Shown: in pieces, positions 1 through 11,255 of the stretch | Layout of the letters: each line of letters opens with the position of its first letter | Numbering within the stretch: position 1 is the stretch's first letter | Source: Lactarius indigo | Taxonomy: Eukaryota > Basidiomycota > Agaricomycetes > Russulales > Russulaceae | Assembly: GCA_025766275.1 (NCBI GenBank) | Contig: JAFKAC010000108.1 | Coordinates: 116,649-180,648, forward strand | DNA length: 64,000 nt | Reading direction: 5' to 3' | The notes under the pieces: model-generated | Database searches by the model: none | The model's input: the letters and a program-made list of their open reading frames with translations, nothing else | What the model was told of the DNA's origin: nothing | Program-made: the position numbers and the translations under genes

Positions 1-351
1 AACGAGGGAGTAGACGTCAGGTTTGAGGTAAAGGCAGAGATACACCTTCACCCGACGTTGTACTGAGTCCCATTCGTCTTGAGAGACATCAACTGGTCCA
101 TGGTGGAGGGTGAACACATCCTCTGCTTCGTGCAGCGTAAGGATGGCTTCAATCGTCCCAGACCACTCATTCCAGTGAGTGCCGTCGAACTGTTCAAGGT
201 GAATGCCAGAGGGCATGCCGAACGTTGCGCCATAGGCAGCAGAGATACGTGTAGAGGGTGTGGACCCAGTGGGGGGAAGCGTGGAGCCCCCTGCAGTAGC
301 AGTAGCACCGGCTGCAGTGCCAGTGGGAGATGGTGCGTGTGAAGACATTGG
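1..351 (-). CDS. Ty1/copia-type Gag, N-terminal part (element K), runs off the window
   Basis: The ATG is at 349-351 on the minus strand and the frame stays open to the left edge. After a Ser/Thr/Pro/Ala-rich start there is a segment reading LEQFDGTHWNEWSGTIEAIL, then a region around KVYLCLYLKP. The 'F-DG-x-W-x-W-x6-L' pattern is typical of copia-type Gag (UBN2/gag_pre-like), the capsid precursor that packages element RNA in the cytoplasm. It lies downstream of a copia-like LTR and primer site on the same strand, which supports the family call. Only about 117 residues are visible, so intactness of the rest cannot be judged. Confidence 0.7.
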
Positions 352-889
352 GATGATTTATCTATCACCGAGGAGCAGTCAGCGATAGTGCTTCATAGTT
401 GCAAGACATAGAGATAGGGATACCACTCCTGTCTGTGATTCTGTAAGGCCAGAACGCTAGCGCGTCCTGCCTCCTGATAGTATGCCAGTGATACAAGGGC
501 TAGGCCCAGGTTGGAAGAGTCCCTTTGCCATACCATGAGTTAGCTGCCAGCCAGGATGTGTCTAAGACACAGCTCAAATGGTTTGCGTTAGGGGGAAGGT
601 GAAGGGAATGCTTTCAGAGCCCAAGGCTGTCTACCTCAGCCTCCTCGGCCTGTTGGTTGCCTCATCGCCACAAGTGGCTTTACTGAATCCTTTCCCATTG
701 CCGCTACAAGGCAGGTATCTGGTTGCAGAACACCATAATGGTGAACACCCCCCAGAGCCTGAACCAGGTTTTACACTCCCATGGTGAGGAGATCCTGTGC
801 CCAGTGTGGAGCACCAGAGACAGCTGGCGCTAAGCTCCACAATACACAGCCCAGTGGGCCATGCACGCCTGGATATTTTGAAGTTAAGG
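352..889 (-). other. Element K leader, inner part
   Basis: This is the non-coding leader between the primer-binding site and Gag of copia element K. It is interrupted by a solo LTR at 890-1502 and resumes at 1503-1733. No conserved open frame is seen. The short open frames here do not resemble any protein I know. Confidence 0.5.
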
Positions 890-1502
890 TGATGAACAGC
901 ACACAAGAAGGACATACTCACAGTGACAAGGAGACTGTGGTGAGATATGTCAAGGTGGCTGGAAAGCAGCAACAGGAGTCTAGCAGAGTAAAGCAAGAGT
1001 GTCTGGCACACAGCAGTTGAGAGAACTGATAATAGTATTACAGAGGGGAGGACATACCTGGCACACAGCAGTTGAGAGAACTGATGTGGACCAGGGCGTA
1101 CAAGCAGTCTACTTATACTGTACAGAGGTGTGACAGCAGTACAAGGGGAGTAACTACAGGTCACAGAATACAAGGAGCGCATTGTTCTATAACAGGACAA
1201 AGGAGTGTGCATATGGAGAACAAGGCGTATAGAACAAGAAGAGTCCAGACCAAGATGATATCATAATGACATCACAATAAAGATATATCTAAAGGAGGAA
1301 CAAAGACGTAGTACAATGACAAGTCCAGAGGAGTCCGCATGATGTCATAGTACATGATGTCATAGGTGACGCAATGATAAGTAATAGATTGTACAGATCA
1401 AAACAGTATCTAATCTACAAGTCCTATATCTAATCTAAAGCAGTCCATGCTGCAAGTCCGGTCCGTATGAGCCGCTAAGTGCGCAAGGGTCACTTATCAA
1501 CA
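890..1502 (-). mobile_element. Solo K-family LTR inserted in the leader of element K
   Basis: This 613-bp LTR reads TGTTGATAAG..TGTTCATCA on the minus strand. It is flanked by a perfect 5-bp TSD, TAAGG (885-889 and 1503-1507). It matches the K LTR at 1746-2308 along its length. It is longer mainly because of a tandem repeat of a roughly 27-bp segment near 1000-1085 that is single in the other copy. No internal domain remains, so it is a solo LTR inside a relative's leader. Confidence 0.85.
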
Positions 1503-1733
1503 TAAGGGGCTACCAGACCCAGTCTCCTTGCACATAGCGCAGGGGCTAGGAAAACAGTAGGGGTGAAAGTAGGACTGCTGGGCAGTACATGTACAGGAGG
1601 TTCCTCAGCAGAGACAAGTGGCGCCCCACTGCTCTCTGCCTTGGGCAAGGCTGGTAAGGCCCCAGACAGACCTTAGCCTGGTGTGTCCTCCTAGGAAGAC
1701 AGTGACCAGCCAAGTGGAGTGGCTAGGGCACCA
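1503..1733 (-). other. Element K leader, outer part
   Basis: Non-coding leader adjoining the primer-binding site of element K. It continues at 889 once the solo LTR and one TAAGG copy are removed. No gene is seen. Confidence 0.5.
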
Positions 1734-1745
1734 GGGCCCATAACC
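1734..1745 (-). promoter_or_regulatory. Primer-binding site of element K (initiator tRNA-Met, internal)
   Basis: Immediately inside the 5' LTR the plus strand reads GGGCCCATAACC. This is the sequence of the anticodon stem-loop of eukaryotic initiator tRNA-Met, so the element RNA is complementary to it. Copia-type elements are known to prime reverse transcription from an internal fragment of tRNA-iMet rather than from its 3' end. The match is exact over 12 nt and sits directly against the LTR. Confidence 0.75.
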
Positions 1746-2308
1746 TGATGAACAGCACACAAAGGTAGCATACTCACAGTGGACAAGGGAGACTGTGGTG
1801 AGATAAGCTGGGTGGCTGGAAGCAGCAAACAGGAAGTCAAGCAGTGGAAGCAAGAAGTGTCTGGCACACAGCAGTGAGAGAACTGATGTGGACCAGGAGC
1901 GTACAAGCACTACTACTTATACTGTACAGAGGTGTGACACTAGTACAAGAGTGGTAATGTAGAGTCACAGAATACAAGGAGCGTTGTTCTGCATACAGGA
2001 CAAAAGGAGTGTATGAAAAGAGAACAAGGTAACCAGAACAAAGAGAGTCCAGACAAAGATGATATCATAATGACATCACAATAGAGATAAGAACTTGAAG
2101 GAGAACAAAGGACTGAGTACAATGAAGTGTCCGGAGTGTTCTACATGATGTCATAGTACATGATGTCATACATGACGCAATGGTTAGCGCTAGATTGTAC
2201 AGATCAAATGTAAGTAATCTACAAGTCCAATTAATCTAATCTAAAGCAGTCCATGCTGCAAGTCCGGTTCATACGAGCCGCTAAGTGCGCAAGGGTCACT
2301 TATCAACA
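1746..2308 (-). mobile_element. 5' LTR of copia element K
   Basis: The LTR runs TGTTGATAAG..TTCATCA on the minus strand and is 563 bp long. It is followed by the tRNA-iMet primer site, a leader and copia-type Gag. It sits inside the reverse-transcriptase frame of element F, whose coding stops at 2309. The flanking GTGTG (2309-2313) would be its TSD, but the other side lies outside the window. Confidence 0.85.
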
Positions 2309-3567
2309 GTGTGGGGAATAGAAGAGGCATTTTTCAAGTTTGTAATAGAGGTCGTGTTCCACGGATACATGGAGTACGTCCTTAACTGCTTTGATGTGGT
2401 CTTGTAGAGGGTGGTTGAGCCCGGTGGCAATGCCAATGTTGTCCATGTATACCTGAATGACGGTGCTGCGTGCTTTGTGTTTAGCCATGATGTCCCTGAA
2501 TATGAAGTTCATCATGGTCTGGAATGTTGCTGGAGAGTTGGTTAGGCCAAAAAACATCACCGTTGGTTTGAATAATCCGTATTGTGTTTTGAACGCCGCT
2601 TTCTCTTCATCGCCCTCCTTAATCTGCACATTGTTGTACCCCCAGCCAACGTCCAGCTTCATATAGATATGGGTGTTGCTGAGGTCGGTGATGAGATCAG
2701 TAATGAAAGGGAGGGGATATTGATTGCATATGGTAACGGCATTGATTTTTTGGTAGTCTTGCATGGGCCATAACTTTCTGTCTTTCTTCTTTATGAAGAA
2801 GAAAGACGAAGCATACGGGACTTCAATGGTTGTATGTATCCTTTCTTCAGCTGTTCATCTATCCATTCACATAGCTTCTTATCTTCTTCTTGCATCATTG
2901 GATATATTTTACAGTCAATGGTGTCTGTGGTACCAGGTTTGAATCTGATTGCATGATCCCATGGCCTGCTGGGAGGGAACCTGTCCGAAGCTTCTTCACT
3001 GAAGGGGTGTGTGAATTCTTGATACTCTATGGGTAACTCAGCTTTAGTGGTATATTGTTGGGCAGCAATAGTGAGATCAGTTGCGGTTGCTCTGATCCAA
3101 CACCTGTCTTCGAATTGCAATTGCTGCTCGTCAGTGATAACGCATGAATGCACTATTTTGTATTCATCTTTTTGAACAGTGGCTGCCGCTACCACAGGTG
3201 TTGATTTGAGGTAGGGGTTTGTTGATCGGATAATGATGGGGAGCATATCTTTGTGTATGGCAGCTTGTGACCATTTGATATGTGGGTCGTATATGGCAAG
3301 CCAGGGATATCCTAGTACAATATCTTCGTTGCTGATGTCTGTGATAAGGAAACGTATTTCCTTGTGAATTCCTTTAGTTTGAACATCAACATTGGTATAG
3401 TGAGTGATACGCCCCAATTTGTTTTTTGTGTTGTCAATATTCCATATTTTCTTTGGGATGTCAAGTGGTTTGGTCTCAAGTCCCATCCTTTTTACAAAGG
3501 ACAGTCTCATGAAGCAATGGGTTGCTCCTGAGTCAACTAATGCTCGTATGTTGGCCATTGCGTAACT
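2309..3567 (-). pseudogene. Element F pol: protease and N-terminal reverse transcriptase (broken)
   Basis: This is the minus-strand Ty3/gypsy pol fragment of element F. The protease has the active-site motif VDSGATH near 3520-3545 and the flap-region IVLGYPWLA. RT follows with HAIRFKPG and then a 1-nt frameshift near 2826. After that come [22 protein letters not shown] and the catalytic box written YMDN instead of YMDD (around 2440). It is cut at 2308 by element K and at 3567 by element B. Its protease start continues at 11256-11340, beyond element B. It is non-functional. Confidence 0.9.
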
Positions 3568-4031
3568 TGTAACGCCGTCACGACGTTAGCTTGACTTGAG
3601 CTCAACAAGGCGACCTTGTGACTTAGCTAATCACACCTGAAGGCGTATGGCTCGAAGGCAGGTTCTAGATGTACGCAGACACTAGGGATCTTGGCGGCAC
3701 TCCCTCCGAATAGGGATGCAACAGAAAAGGGGCAGGACTTAGAGGAGACAAGAAGTGACGATTGAAGAAGACCAAGATGGCGTATCTTGGTCTTCTGCAG
3801 CTATCTTAAATACAAGAAGAGCAGGCTTTCAAGTGCTGCTGTGAGTCATCGTATCGTAGCATCCAACGTATCGCGTAAGTACCGCAATCCTAATACTACT
3901 ACTATCTGTACTAGGATCGAGTCATCCCTCATCGCCTAACTCCTATCGTAAATGCCGAGTCCGTGACTAATCTACCTTACTGCTGTAGTCACAACTGGTA
4001 CAGTAAGGGTCCGATGCGTGCGACTGTAACA
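3568..4031 (-). repeat. 3' LTR of element B
   Basis: 464 bp, starting TGTTACAGTC and ending GGCGTTACA on the minus strand. It contains a TATA-like TATTTAAG, then a 12-bp palindrome (3767-3778 and 3784-3795, 5-nt loop). One arm of the palindrome, ATCTTGGTCTT, is complementary to the element's primer site. The 3' position is shown by the polypurine tract directly inside it. Confidence 0.95.
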
Positions 4032-4046
4032 TCACCCCCTTTTCAG
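4032..4046 (-). promoter_or_regulatory. Polypurine tract of element B
   Basis: On the minus strand CTGAAAAGGGGGTGA directly precedes the 3' LTR. This is the usual plus-strand primer of LTR retroelements. Elements C, D and E have equivalents in the same place. Confidence 0.85.
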
Positions 4047-4061
4047 CGTGAGACCCCAGAC

Positions 4062-7000
4062 TCACCGAAAGTCCCGTGCTGTCCAAGTCGACTGCTCATC
4101 GCTGATTCTCTCGAATACGTTAGCCCTCTCCAATCGGTAGATGCAGTCCCGCTTGTCATCCCTCGCCGCCAACCGCATGGCCTGAAGCTGGCGGATACAG
4201 GCGGCAAGCCTCTCTTCTTCGTATGCGGCCGCCCGGTAACGCGTCACCTCCGCAGTGAGGGACTCATCCCCGATGCGGTTGAGTGCACGGTCGGTGATTT
4301 TGTCGGAGGCGAGGATGACCAGGTCCTCGTGAGTGATGAAGGCGCGTCCCGCAGCCGATAGCATCAGATGGGCATAGAGGGGTTTGCCATAAAGGTGAGG
4401 GGACCCAGGAATGAGTCCCAGTACAAAGGGGTTCGCACCTCCGACGATCTGCACATGACTGGCATTCCTCTCTATGCCGTGGGGTCCGGTGATTGGGAAG
4501 TGAACGTAATGGGGCTGTCGATTCGCCCTGAACCCCTCAGGCGCAAGGACCTGCGCCGGGTCGTCGTCGTGCGTGATGGGGGTGTGAAATGCGACGCCGG
4601 GCAGTCGCACACGTCCTCGAGACATGGCGGTTCCGTCGGTGTGGACGAGCCATGGGGTGACTCGGGGATTAGTAGGGTGGCTGTGCGTTCGAAGGAGGGG
4701 GTGTCTGACCGGGTAGTAATCCTCGTCGTCAGCGTGAGCCTTGTCGTTAGGGAGCGCTGCCTGCGCTGCCGCAACTCGCTCAACCTCCTCTGCGCTAAGC
4801 GCAACTGTTCGTCGGCCCACTCCTTCGCCACTCTCCGCCAATCCTCCGCTGCTTCTAACTCCTGTTGGGTCTTCGAGGGGACGGTCGGCAGGGAGAATTC
4901 CCCTTGTGCCGATGAGGTCGTCACCTGGGGGGATGACGGCAATGGGTTCTCGATTGCCATCGTCATCTTGGAAGATGTGAGGGACGGCATGCTGCTGCTC
5001 GTCGTCGGGCTGGTGAGTCAGGTCGGGGAATCTCTGTAGGACATCAGCCCATTCTTGAGCGGTGATATGCCCCGTTCGCATGTTTGCAGGTGTGTACGGA
5101 GTGAGCTGGACCTGTTGAACCACGGTTTCTTGGTCGTCTTCGATGAGGTTGGCGGCGTCTTGTGCGACTTGGTCGAGGAGGATCGCCGTGGTGACATGTC
5201 TGAGGGGAGAAGTGGGCATAGAGGTTTGAGAGGATCGAATGTAGGGATGATACTCTCCCCATTCGCCCTCGGGTTGGCTTTTAAGCTGTCGTACGGCTGT
5301 TCGGCCCGCTTGATACTCCTTTATCACCTCTAGGGCGAATACGTCGTCCTTATCGACCCACTGATTCTCCGAGTCCAGGTAACCCTTCCATTTGACGAGA
5401 TACTGCAGCTTCTTCTTCCTGCCGAAGTGCCGGGAGTCCACAATGGCCTCGACTTCATATTCCTCCTCGCCTTCCACAAGATCCGGTGGTGGGCGCGAGA
5501 AGTTTTCGCCATGGATGGTTGTGCTTTTGTATGGCGTGAGAAGATCGATGTGAAATACTGGGTGGATACTCCACTGCGTGGGAAGTTCGAGACGATAGTT
5601 GTAAGGGGACATCACCTGAATCACTTTAAATGGTCCATGGCGTCGCGCTGCTAATTTTGCCGTGGGTTGATTGGTCCGCAAGTGTTTTCCTTCCAGCCAC
5701 ACTTGATTGCCAACTTGATAATGCAGGGTATCTTTGTGCCGAACCCAGCTATCTTGTGCCTTTTTGATAAGGTCCTGGGCGAGTTGGCGTGCTTCCTTTA
5801 GCTGTGTTAGCCTGGTGATCGCATTTGGAATTGGGGATGGCTTATCAGTCCAATCAGCTGTCGGGTTGTATCCCATCAAAAGCATGAATGGTGATTGCTT
5901 CGTATGTTCGTGGGGCCAATTGTTGTGCGCGAATTCTGCTATGGGAAGATACTCCGCCCAGTTATCTTGACACTCGTTGGCCCAGAATCGCAGATATTGT
6001 TCGAGCCACTGATTGGTCCGTTCAGACTGCCCGTCCGTGCGTGGGTGATAGGCCGTGGAAATGTTCTGCTGGATGCCCAATATACGGCATACTTCTCGTG
6101 TGAATTTAGAGGTAAATCGGGGGTCGCAGTTGCTGATGATTTTACACGGTAGTCCGAACCGTCTGAACACATGATTGACGTACAGGATGGTGGTCCCTTC
6201 AGCCGTGATCTCCTCATTGCATGGGATAAATATGGATGCCTTGCTGCAGTCGTGGTCAGTGACAGTCAAAATGCTGTCGTACAACTGGGAGGTTGGTAGT
6301 TTGGTGATAAAATCTAAGGCGATGGTGTGGAAAGGAGGGGCGTCCGTGATGGCGGTAATCGGATGTAATGGGGCGCGGGTTGGTCTGGTGTTGACCTTGT
6401 TCCGCTGACAGTCGGCGCATCCCGTGACGTACTCATATACATCTCGGCAAATACTTGGCCACCAGTAGTGCCGTTCCACGATTCGCTGCGTCCTGCTTAT
6501 GCCAGGGTGTCCATGTACCGGTGGATCGTGATGGTCTTGTATGATCGCCCGATACGTCGTCATAGGTCCTGTGATTACCAACCGCCCGTCCTTGTACCAT
6601 TCTCCTTCTATCTTTTTGAGGTGGTGGGCATCGACCCAAGCTTTGATCATGACGGGGTCTTGTCGCCGTCTCGGTTGTTGCATCATGGGGTGTATTTCCA
6701 GTGTGCGTGCAACATTAGTGGCTCGTATGAATACTTCCGGGGGTAGGACGACCACACCTTGGTTATCCTCCTCTCCCTGATCGTAATCTGGTCGTCTTGA
6801 TAGCGCATCCGCTCTGCCGTTGTTCTTTCCTTTGATATGATGGATCTCGAAGTCGTATTCCATCAGTTCTAGCACTTCCCAGGCGACCCTACGACTGATC
6901 TTCTGCGGTGTTTTCCAGTACTGCAGGTTTAAGTGATCCGAGAATATTTTGATCTTGTGTGGGGATCCCGCAAGTAGGGGGCACCAATGCCGGAGAGCTT

Positions 7001-8801
7001 TTACAATGGCAAGGAGTTCCAGGTCATAAATATCGTAGTTGCGTTCTGCTTCGCTCAGCGTCGCAGAATAGTATCCTATTGGGTGCTTGCGCCCGTCATG
7101 TTTCTTTTGTAGAAGAACTGCACCCACCGCGAATCCGGAGGTGTCGACTTCTAACTCGAATTGCTCTTGTAAGTTGGGGTGCGCCAGCACTGGTTCCTCG
7201 GTGACGAGGCGTTTGAGTGTCTTGAACGCGCGATCTTCTTCCTCCATCCATCACCATTCAGTGTCTTTTCTTGTGAGTCAGTTTAGTGGTCGGGCGTGCG
7301 TGGCGAAACCTCGGATGAATAAGCAGTAAAAGTTGCAGAAGCCCAAAAAAGAGCGTATGTCCCTGACTTTCGTTGGTGTTGGCCAGTCCTTGATGCCTTG
7401 AACTTTTACCGGATCCATGCAAGTTACCCCCTTTTCAAGGATTACCCCCAGGTAATCCATCCGAGGTTGGTGAAAGAGGCATTTCTCAAGTTTGAAATAC
7501 AGATCATGTTCTTGGGCTACACGAAGGACGTCCGTGACTGCGGCGATATGGTCTTCAGAGTTGTGGCCATCGCGTGTTGCAATTCCGATGTTGTCCATAT
7601 AGACCCGGATAACGGTACCGCAGAGTTCATGTTTGGCGATCGTGTCCCGATAGATGTGGTTCATCATCGTTTGGAAGGTTGCAGGTGAGTTTGTAAGGCC
7701 GAAGAACATGACCGTTGGTTCAAAGAGGCCAAATTTGGTCTTAAAGGCCGCCTTTTCCTGGTCCCTGTCCCTGATGCGAATATTGTTGTACCCCCAACGG
7801 ATGTCGAGCTTGGTATAGATGTGTGCATTGCTGAGGTCGTAAATGAGGTCCTGGATAAGGGGGAGAGGGTATTGGTTGCGTATGGTATGGGAATTGATTA
7901 CCCGATAATCCTGTACTGGGCGTAGTTTTCCATCCTTCTTTTTAACGAAGAAGAAAGATGATGCATACGGGGAAATGGAGGGACGTAGGTATCCCTGTTT
8001 GAGTTTTTCGTCTAAAAACTCTTTGAGTTTGCCTTCCTCTTCCTGTGTCAATGGGTATATTTTGCAGTCGATTGCCGATGGGGTGTTTGGTTTGAAGTCG
8101 ATGGCGTGGTCCCATGGTCTGGCGGGTGGAAAGCGTTGAGACGCTTCTTCACTGAAGAGCTTTCGGAACTCTTGGTATGCCGCTGGCAGTTCCACGGGTG
8201 GTTCTTCTCTCTTTGCTTGTATTGCCAATTCGGTGGACGTTGTGGCGCGTAGATACGCGTCTTCTTCGTCTAGGGTTGCGACTATTTCGTTCTTTTGCTC
8301 ATTAGTAAGGGCTGCGGCAATAATGGTGGTCTGGGGGTGACTATCCTGTGTGCTGATTACTATCGGCATAACCTCTTCATGTACCACCGCGTCGCGCCAA
8401 TTGATGGTGGGCTCGTAAGTTGCTAACCACAGGTAACCTAATACGATTTCTTCCGTTCCGAGATCCGTTACGAGGAATCGCATTGTCCTGTGATATCCTT
8501 TGGCGTATACATCGAGATCGGTGAAATGAGTGATAGACCCAGCTTTGTTTTCTGTTTGGTCGATATTCCAAATCTTTCTCGGTTTGGTTAATGGTTGCGT
8601 GCCAATACCCATTTTCTTTATAAAATTCGGATGTATGAAGTTGTCGGTGGCTCCGGAGTCCACCAGTGCTTTTATGTCGGCCATTCGGTAATTCGTGCGT
8701 ATCGAGACTGGAATTCGAAGCGAACGAAAGCGCGTCATGATTACAGAATTACAATTTAAAGCCCTCACCCAGGCCGATGGGTTCAGGCGTTCCGAAAACC
8801 C
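4062..8801 (-). pseudogene. pol: Element B Pol: PR-RT-RH-IN-chromodomain plus long C-terminal extension; two in-frame stops
   Basis: Read by -1 frameshift from gag. In order: aspartic protease (VDSGATDNF near 8660), RT ([35 protein letters not shown], box YMDN near 7595), RNase H (ELEVDTSGFAVGAVLLQ near 7150) and integrase. Integrase has CADCQRNK, IALDFITKLP, ISNCDPRFTS where the usual motif is SDRDPRF, and TDGQSERTNQWLEQYL. A chromodomain ([16 protein letters not shown] near 5370) follows, then about 400 further residues to a stop at 4062. In-frame TGA codons lie between the RT and RNase H parts (7275-7277 and near 7248). The second replaces an Arg codon between two Trp codons, as expected from CGA to TGA. 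The enzyme would make and integrate cDNA, but stops and YMDN argue against autonomy. Confidence 0.9.
8761..8801 (-). promoter_or_regulatory. Element B gag-pol -1 frameshift signal
   Basis: On the minus strand the gag frame reads GAG GGT TTT, giving the slippery heptamer GGGTTTT (8795-8801). A 6-nt spacer follows, then a 28-nt stem-loop (8761-8788). The stem is GCCT/GGGC and ACCCA/TGGGT, separated by an opposed GA/GA pair. The gag stop lies inside the stem. The same layout is present in elements C, D and F. Confidence 0.75.
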
Positions 8802-10771
8802 TCTTTTCCCCACAAGTCCTGCAATATCAGGTCTTTTACTTCATCAGGTGCGTTTGCAACTCCCGTAAGCCATTCTTTGGCCCGTTCTTCGGCAGTTTTG
8901 ATAGTCGAGGCGGCTTGTATTTGAGCCGGTGGTGCCTCTCGCGTGTAATAGTCCGTTTCCGTTGTTCGGACAGCAGAAGGTCCGGCGCTCTGTGGCTGCC
9001 ATTGTCATGGTTGTCTAGGATGGGGGCAGTTTCGTGAAAGATGGCCGGGAGCATTGCAGTTGTAACACAATACTGTCCTTAGATCTCGTCGCGATCCCCC
9101 TCTTCCTCGTCCCCTTGCTCCGGGCCCTCCCCTTGGCGGAAAGGGGGGCAAGCCTGTATAGGGCGGCTTACCGTAGTCGATTTCTTCTGAGCCTGCCAAT
9201 CTTGCTTTTGTACGATCCGCGGAGGTATCCATTGCCCAAGGGTTCGTGAGATTCTGGGGGACGGTCCATCCGGCATTTCCTGTCTTCTTTGGTTTGGTGT
9301 CTTTATACTCGTCTACTCGGGCTCGGATGTGGATGTAGTTTCGTTGTCGGCGAAGTGTCGCCCGTTTCCATTCGTCAAACGTTTCTGGCTCGTCCAGATC
9401 GTACGTCTTTTCATATAGCTTTTTGGGTAGCCCCTTGGTAAACAAGTCGATGGTCTGGGGGTCGTTGAGGCGGTACCCTGCTTTCCTAGCGGCTTCTTCG
9501 AACTCATTGACGTATTTGTCGATATCTCCGTCGACCATTTTGAGTCCCTTCCTTAGAAGTGCTTGAGCTTGTTCACGTTCGAGGGTATTAACGAACCTTT
9601 GGTTGAAACCCTCTGCTACTGCATTCCATAGATCTCTTGTATGTTGATCTATTCCGCGTTGTATTTGCCAGTTAAGCCATTTGAGGTACGAAAGTACCCA
9701 TTCGCTGACCGATACCCCCTTTATATAGGACAGGAATAGGAGACTTCGTCGGTAGTCGTTGCGCATAACAGGGGTGTCGAGGTTCATTCCCCAGTATACG
9801 TGCCATTGCGTGAGGAATGAATCTACTTTAGTGCGATCTCCGTCGAAGATGGTGGGAGGTTCACCGGTTAATTTCTCATGCCCGTGTCCCCCTCCTCCTG
9901 CACCTCCACCACCACCACCACCTCCTCCTGGGGGTCCTTCTCCTGGTGGATTATTCGGGAGGTCAGGTGGATTTCCTCCTCTTCCTGGGCGTCGGGGAAA
10001 GTCGTCTCCGGGTGGCCCTCCCCATCCTGGTGGAGGGTCTAGTGGTATTCCTCGTCTTACTCCATCCCCTGATGGGGGATCTCCTTGGTCGGGTCCAATA
10101 GCCCGAAAGATTGCTGCGTCATCCGCAGTCATACGGTGCCCTGTTTCAGGGTTGATGGGCATGAGATGCCGCTGTGACTCTTGTCTAATTGCTTCGGCTG
10201 CCTCTTGCACCACTTGTTCTCTAACGGTCATAATTTCTTCAGCCGTCATGGTGGTGGTTGCCATTTCTGCTGCCAGTGATCGTACGTGAATGACTTCTGG
10301 CTGGTCTGAAATATGTAGAGACTCAGCTTGTTGGATGGTGTACTGTTTGATAGGTCCGACGCTCGCAGGTCGATCTTCTTCACTCTGTTCGTCCTGGTCG
10401 GTTTCTTCGCTGACTACTTCTCCGGTGGAGTGTTCTCGCAACTGGCCGTCAATGGGTCCCCAGTCAGCTCGTGAATTGAGCTGCCGTGCGTCAATGTCGC
10501 ACTGGTATTGTCTTCCTGCTGGTCTAACGATGTCCCAGCGGTGGTCTATGGGATTCCACGTAATTTCTACCCAACACAGGTGGTCGAAATTGAACTCAAC
10601 AGGTCTGAACCTTGTAGGTCCGTTGAACTCTACAAAGTATCCGGTTTCGTCTCCTCGGTCTCTCCACCTGGCTGCTCCTAGGAATCGGGTTGGTACGTTA
10701 CGGTCTCCTCTTCGGTCTAGATGGTAAGGACGGAAGTTCGTCCACTGATCTCTGGTATTGATGGTCGCCAC
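8783..10771 (-). pseudogene. gag: Element B Gag (GTG start, one in-frame stop)
   Basis: The frame is 663 codons, from a GTG at 10769-10771 to a TGA at 8783-8785. It has an N-terminal region (TGYFVEFNGPTRFRPVEFNF) conserved with C, D, E and F. A Gly/Pro-rich linker follows, then a capsid core (VYWGMNLDTPVMRNDYRRSL) and a CCHC zinc knuckle CYNCNAPGHLSRNC. A TGA at 9005-9007 just after the knuckle replaces CGA in the relatives. No ATG in any frame occurs between the GTG and an in-frame ATG at 10262-10264 (codon 170). Gag forms the particle in the cytoplasm. Confidence 0.85.
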
Positions 10772-10778
10772 AGTGAAT

Positions 10779-10789
10779 ATCTTGGTCTT
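10779..10789 (-). promoter_or_regulatory. Self-primer binding site of element B
   Basis: The minus strand reads AAGACCAAGAT two nt inside the 5' LTR. It is the exact reverse complement of ATCTTGGTCTT within its own LTR, where transcription should begin. No tRNA 3'-end match is evident. This resembles the self-priming described for Tf1. Confidence 0.8.
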
Positions 10790-10791
10790 AA

Positions 10792-11255
10792 TGTAACGCT
10801 GTCACGACGTTAGCTCGACTTGAGCTTGACAAGGCGACCTTGCGACTTAGCTAATCACACCCGAAGGCGTATGGCTCGAAGGCAGGTTCTAGATGTACGC
10901 AGACACTAGGGATCTTGGCAGCACTCCCTCCGAATAGGGATGCAACAGAAAAGGGGCAGGACTTAGAGGAGACAAGAAGTGACGATTGAAGAAGACCAAG
11001 ATGGCGTATCTTGGTCTTCCGCAGCTATCTTAAATACAAGAAGAGCAGGCTTTCAAGCGCTGCTGTGAGTCATCGTATCGTAGCGTCCAACGTATCGCGT
11101 AAGTACCGCAATCCTAATACTACTACTATCTGTACTAGGATCGAGTCATCTCTCATCGCCTAACTCCTATCGTAAATGCCAAGTCCGTGACTAATCTACC
11201 TTACTGCCGTAGTCACAACCGGTACAGTAAGGGTCCAATGCGTGCGACCGTAACA
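10792..11255 (-). repeat. 5' LTR of element B
   Basis: 464 bp, TGTTACGGTC..GCGTTACA on the minus strand. It is about 97% identical to the 3' LTR, and the differences I could see are all C/T or G/A. The promoter half includes TATTTAAG and the palindrome whose right arm pairs with the primer site. Confidence 0.95.

Larger units (their letters stand above)
3568..11255 (-). mobile_element. Ty3/gypsy chromovirus B, full length, TSD TAACT
   Basis: This 7,688-bp element has two 464-bp LTRs, a self-primer site, gag, pol, a polypurine tract and a perfect 5-bp TSD, TAACT (3563-3567 and 11256-11260). It splits the protease codons of element F. The LTRs differ at about 15 positions, all transitions as far as I could compare, so it is fairly young. 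Gag has one in-frame stop and pol has two, and the RT catalytic box is YMDN. It therefore looks inactive even though the structure is complete. Confidence 0.95.
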
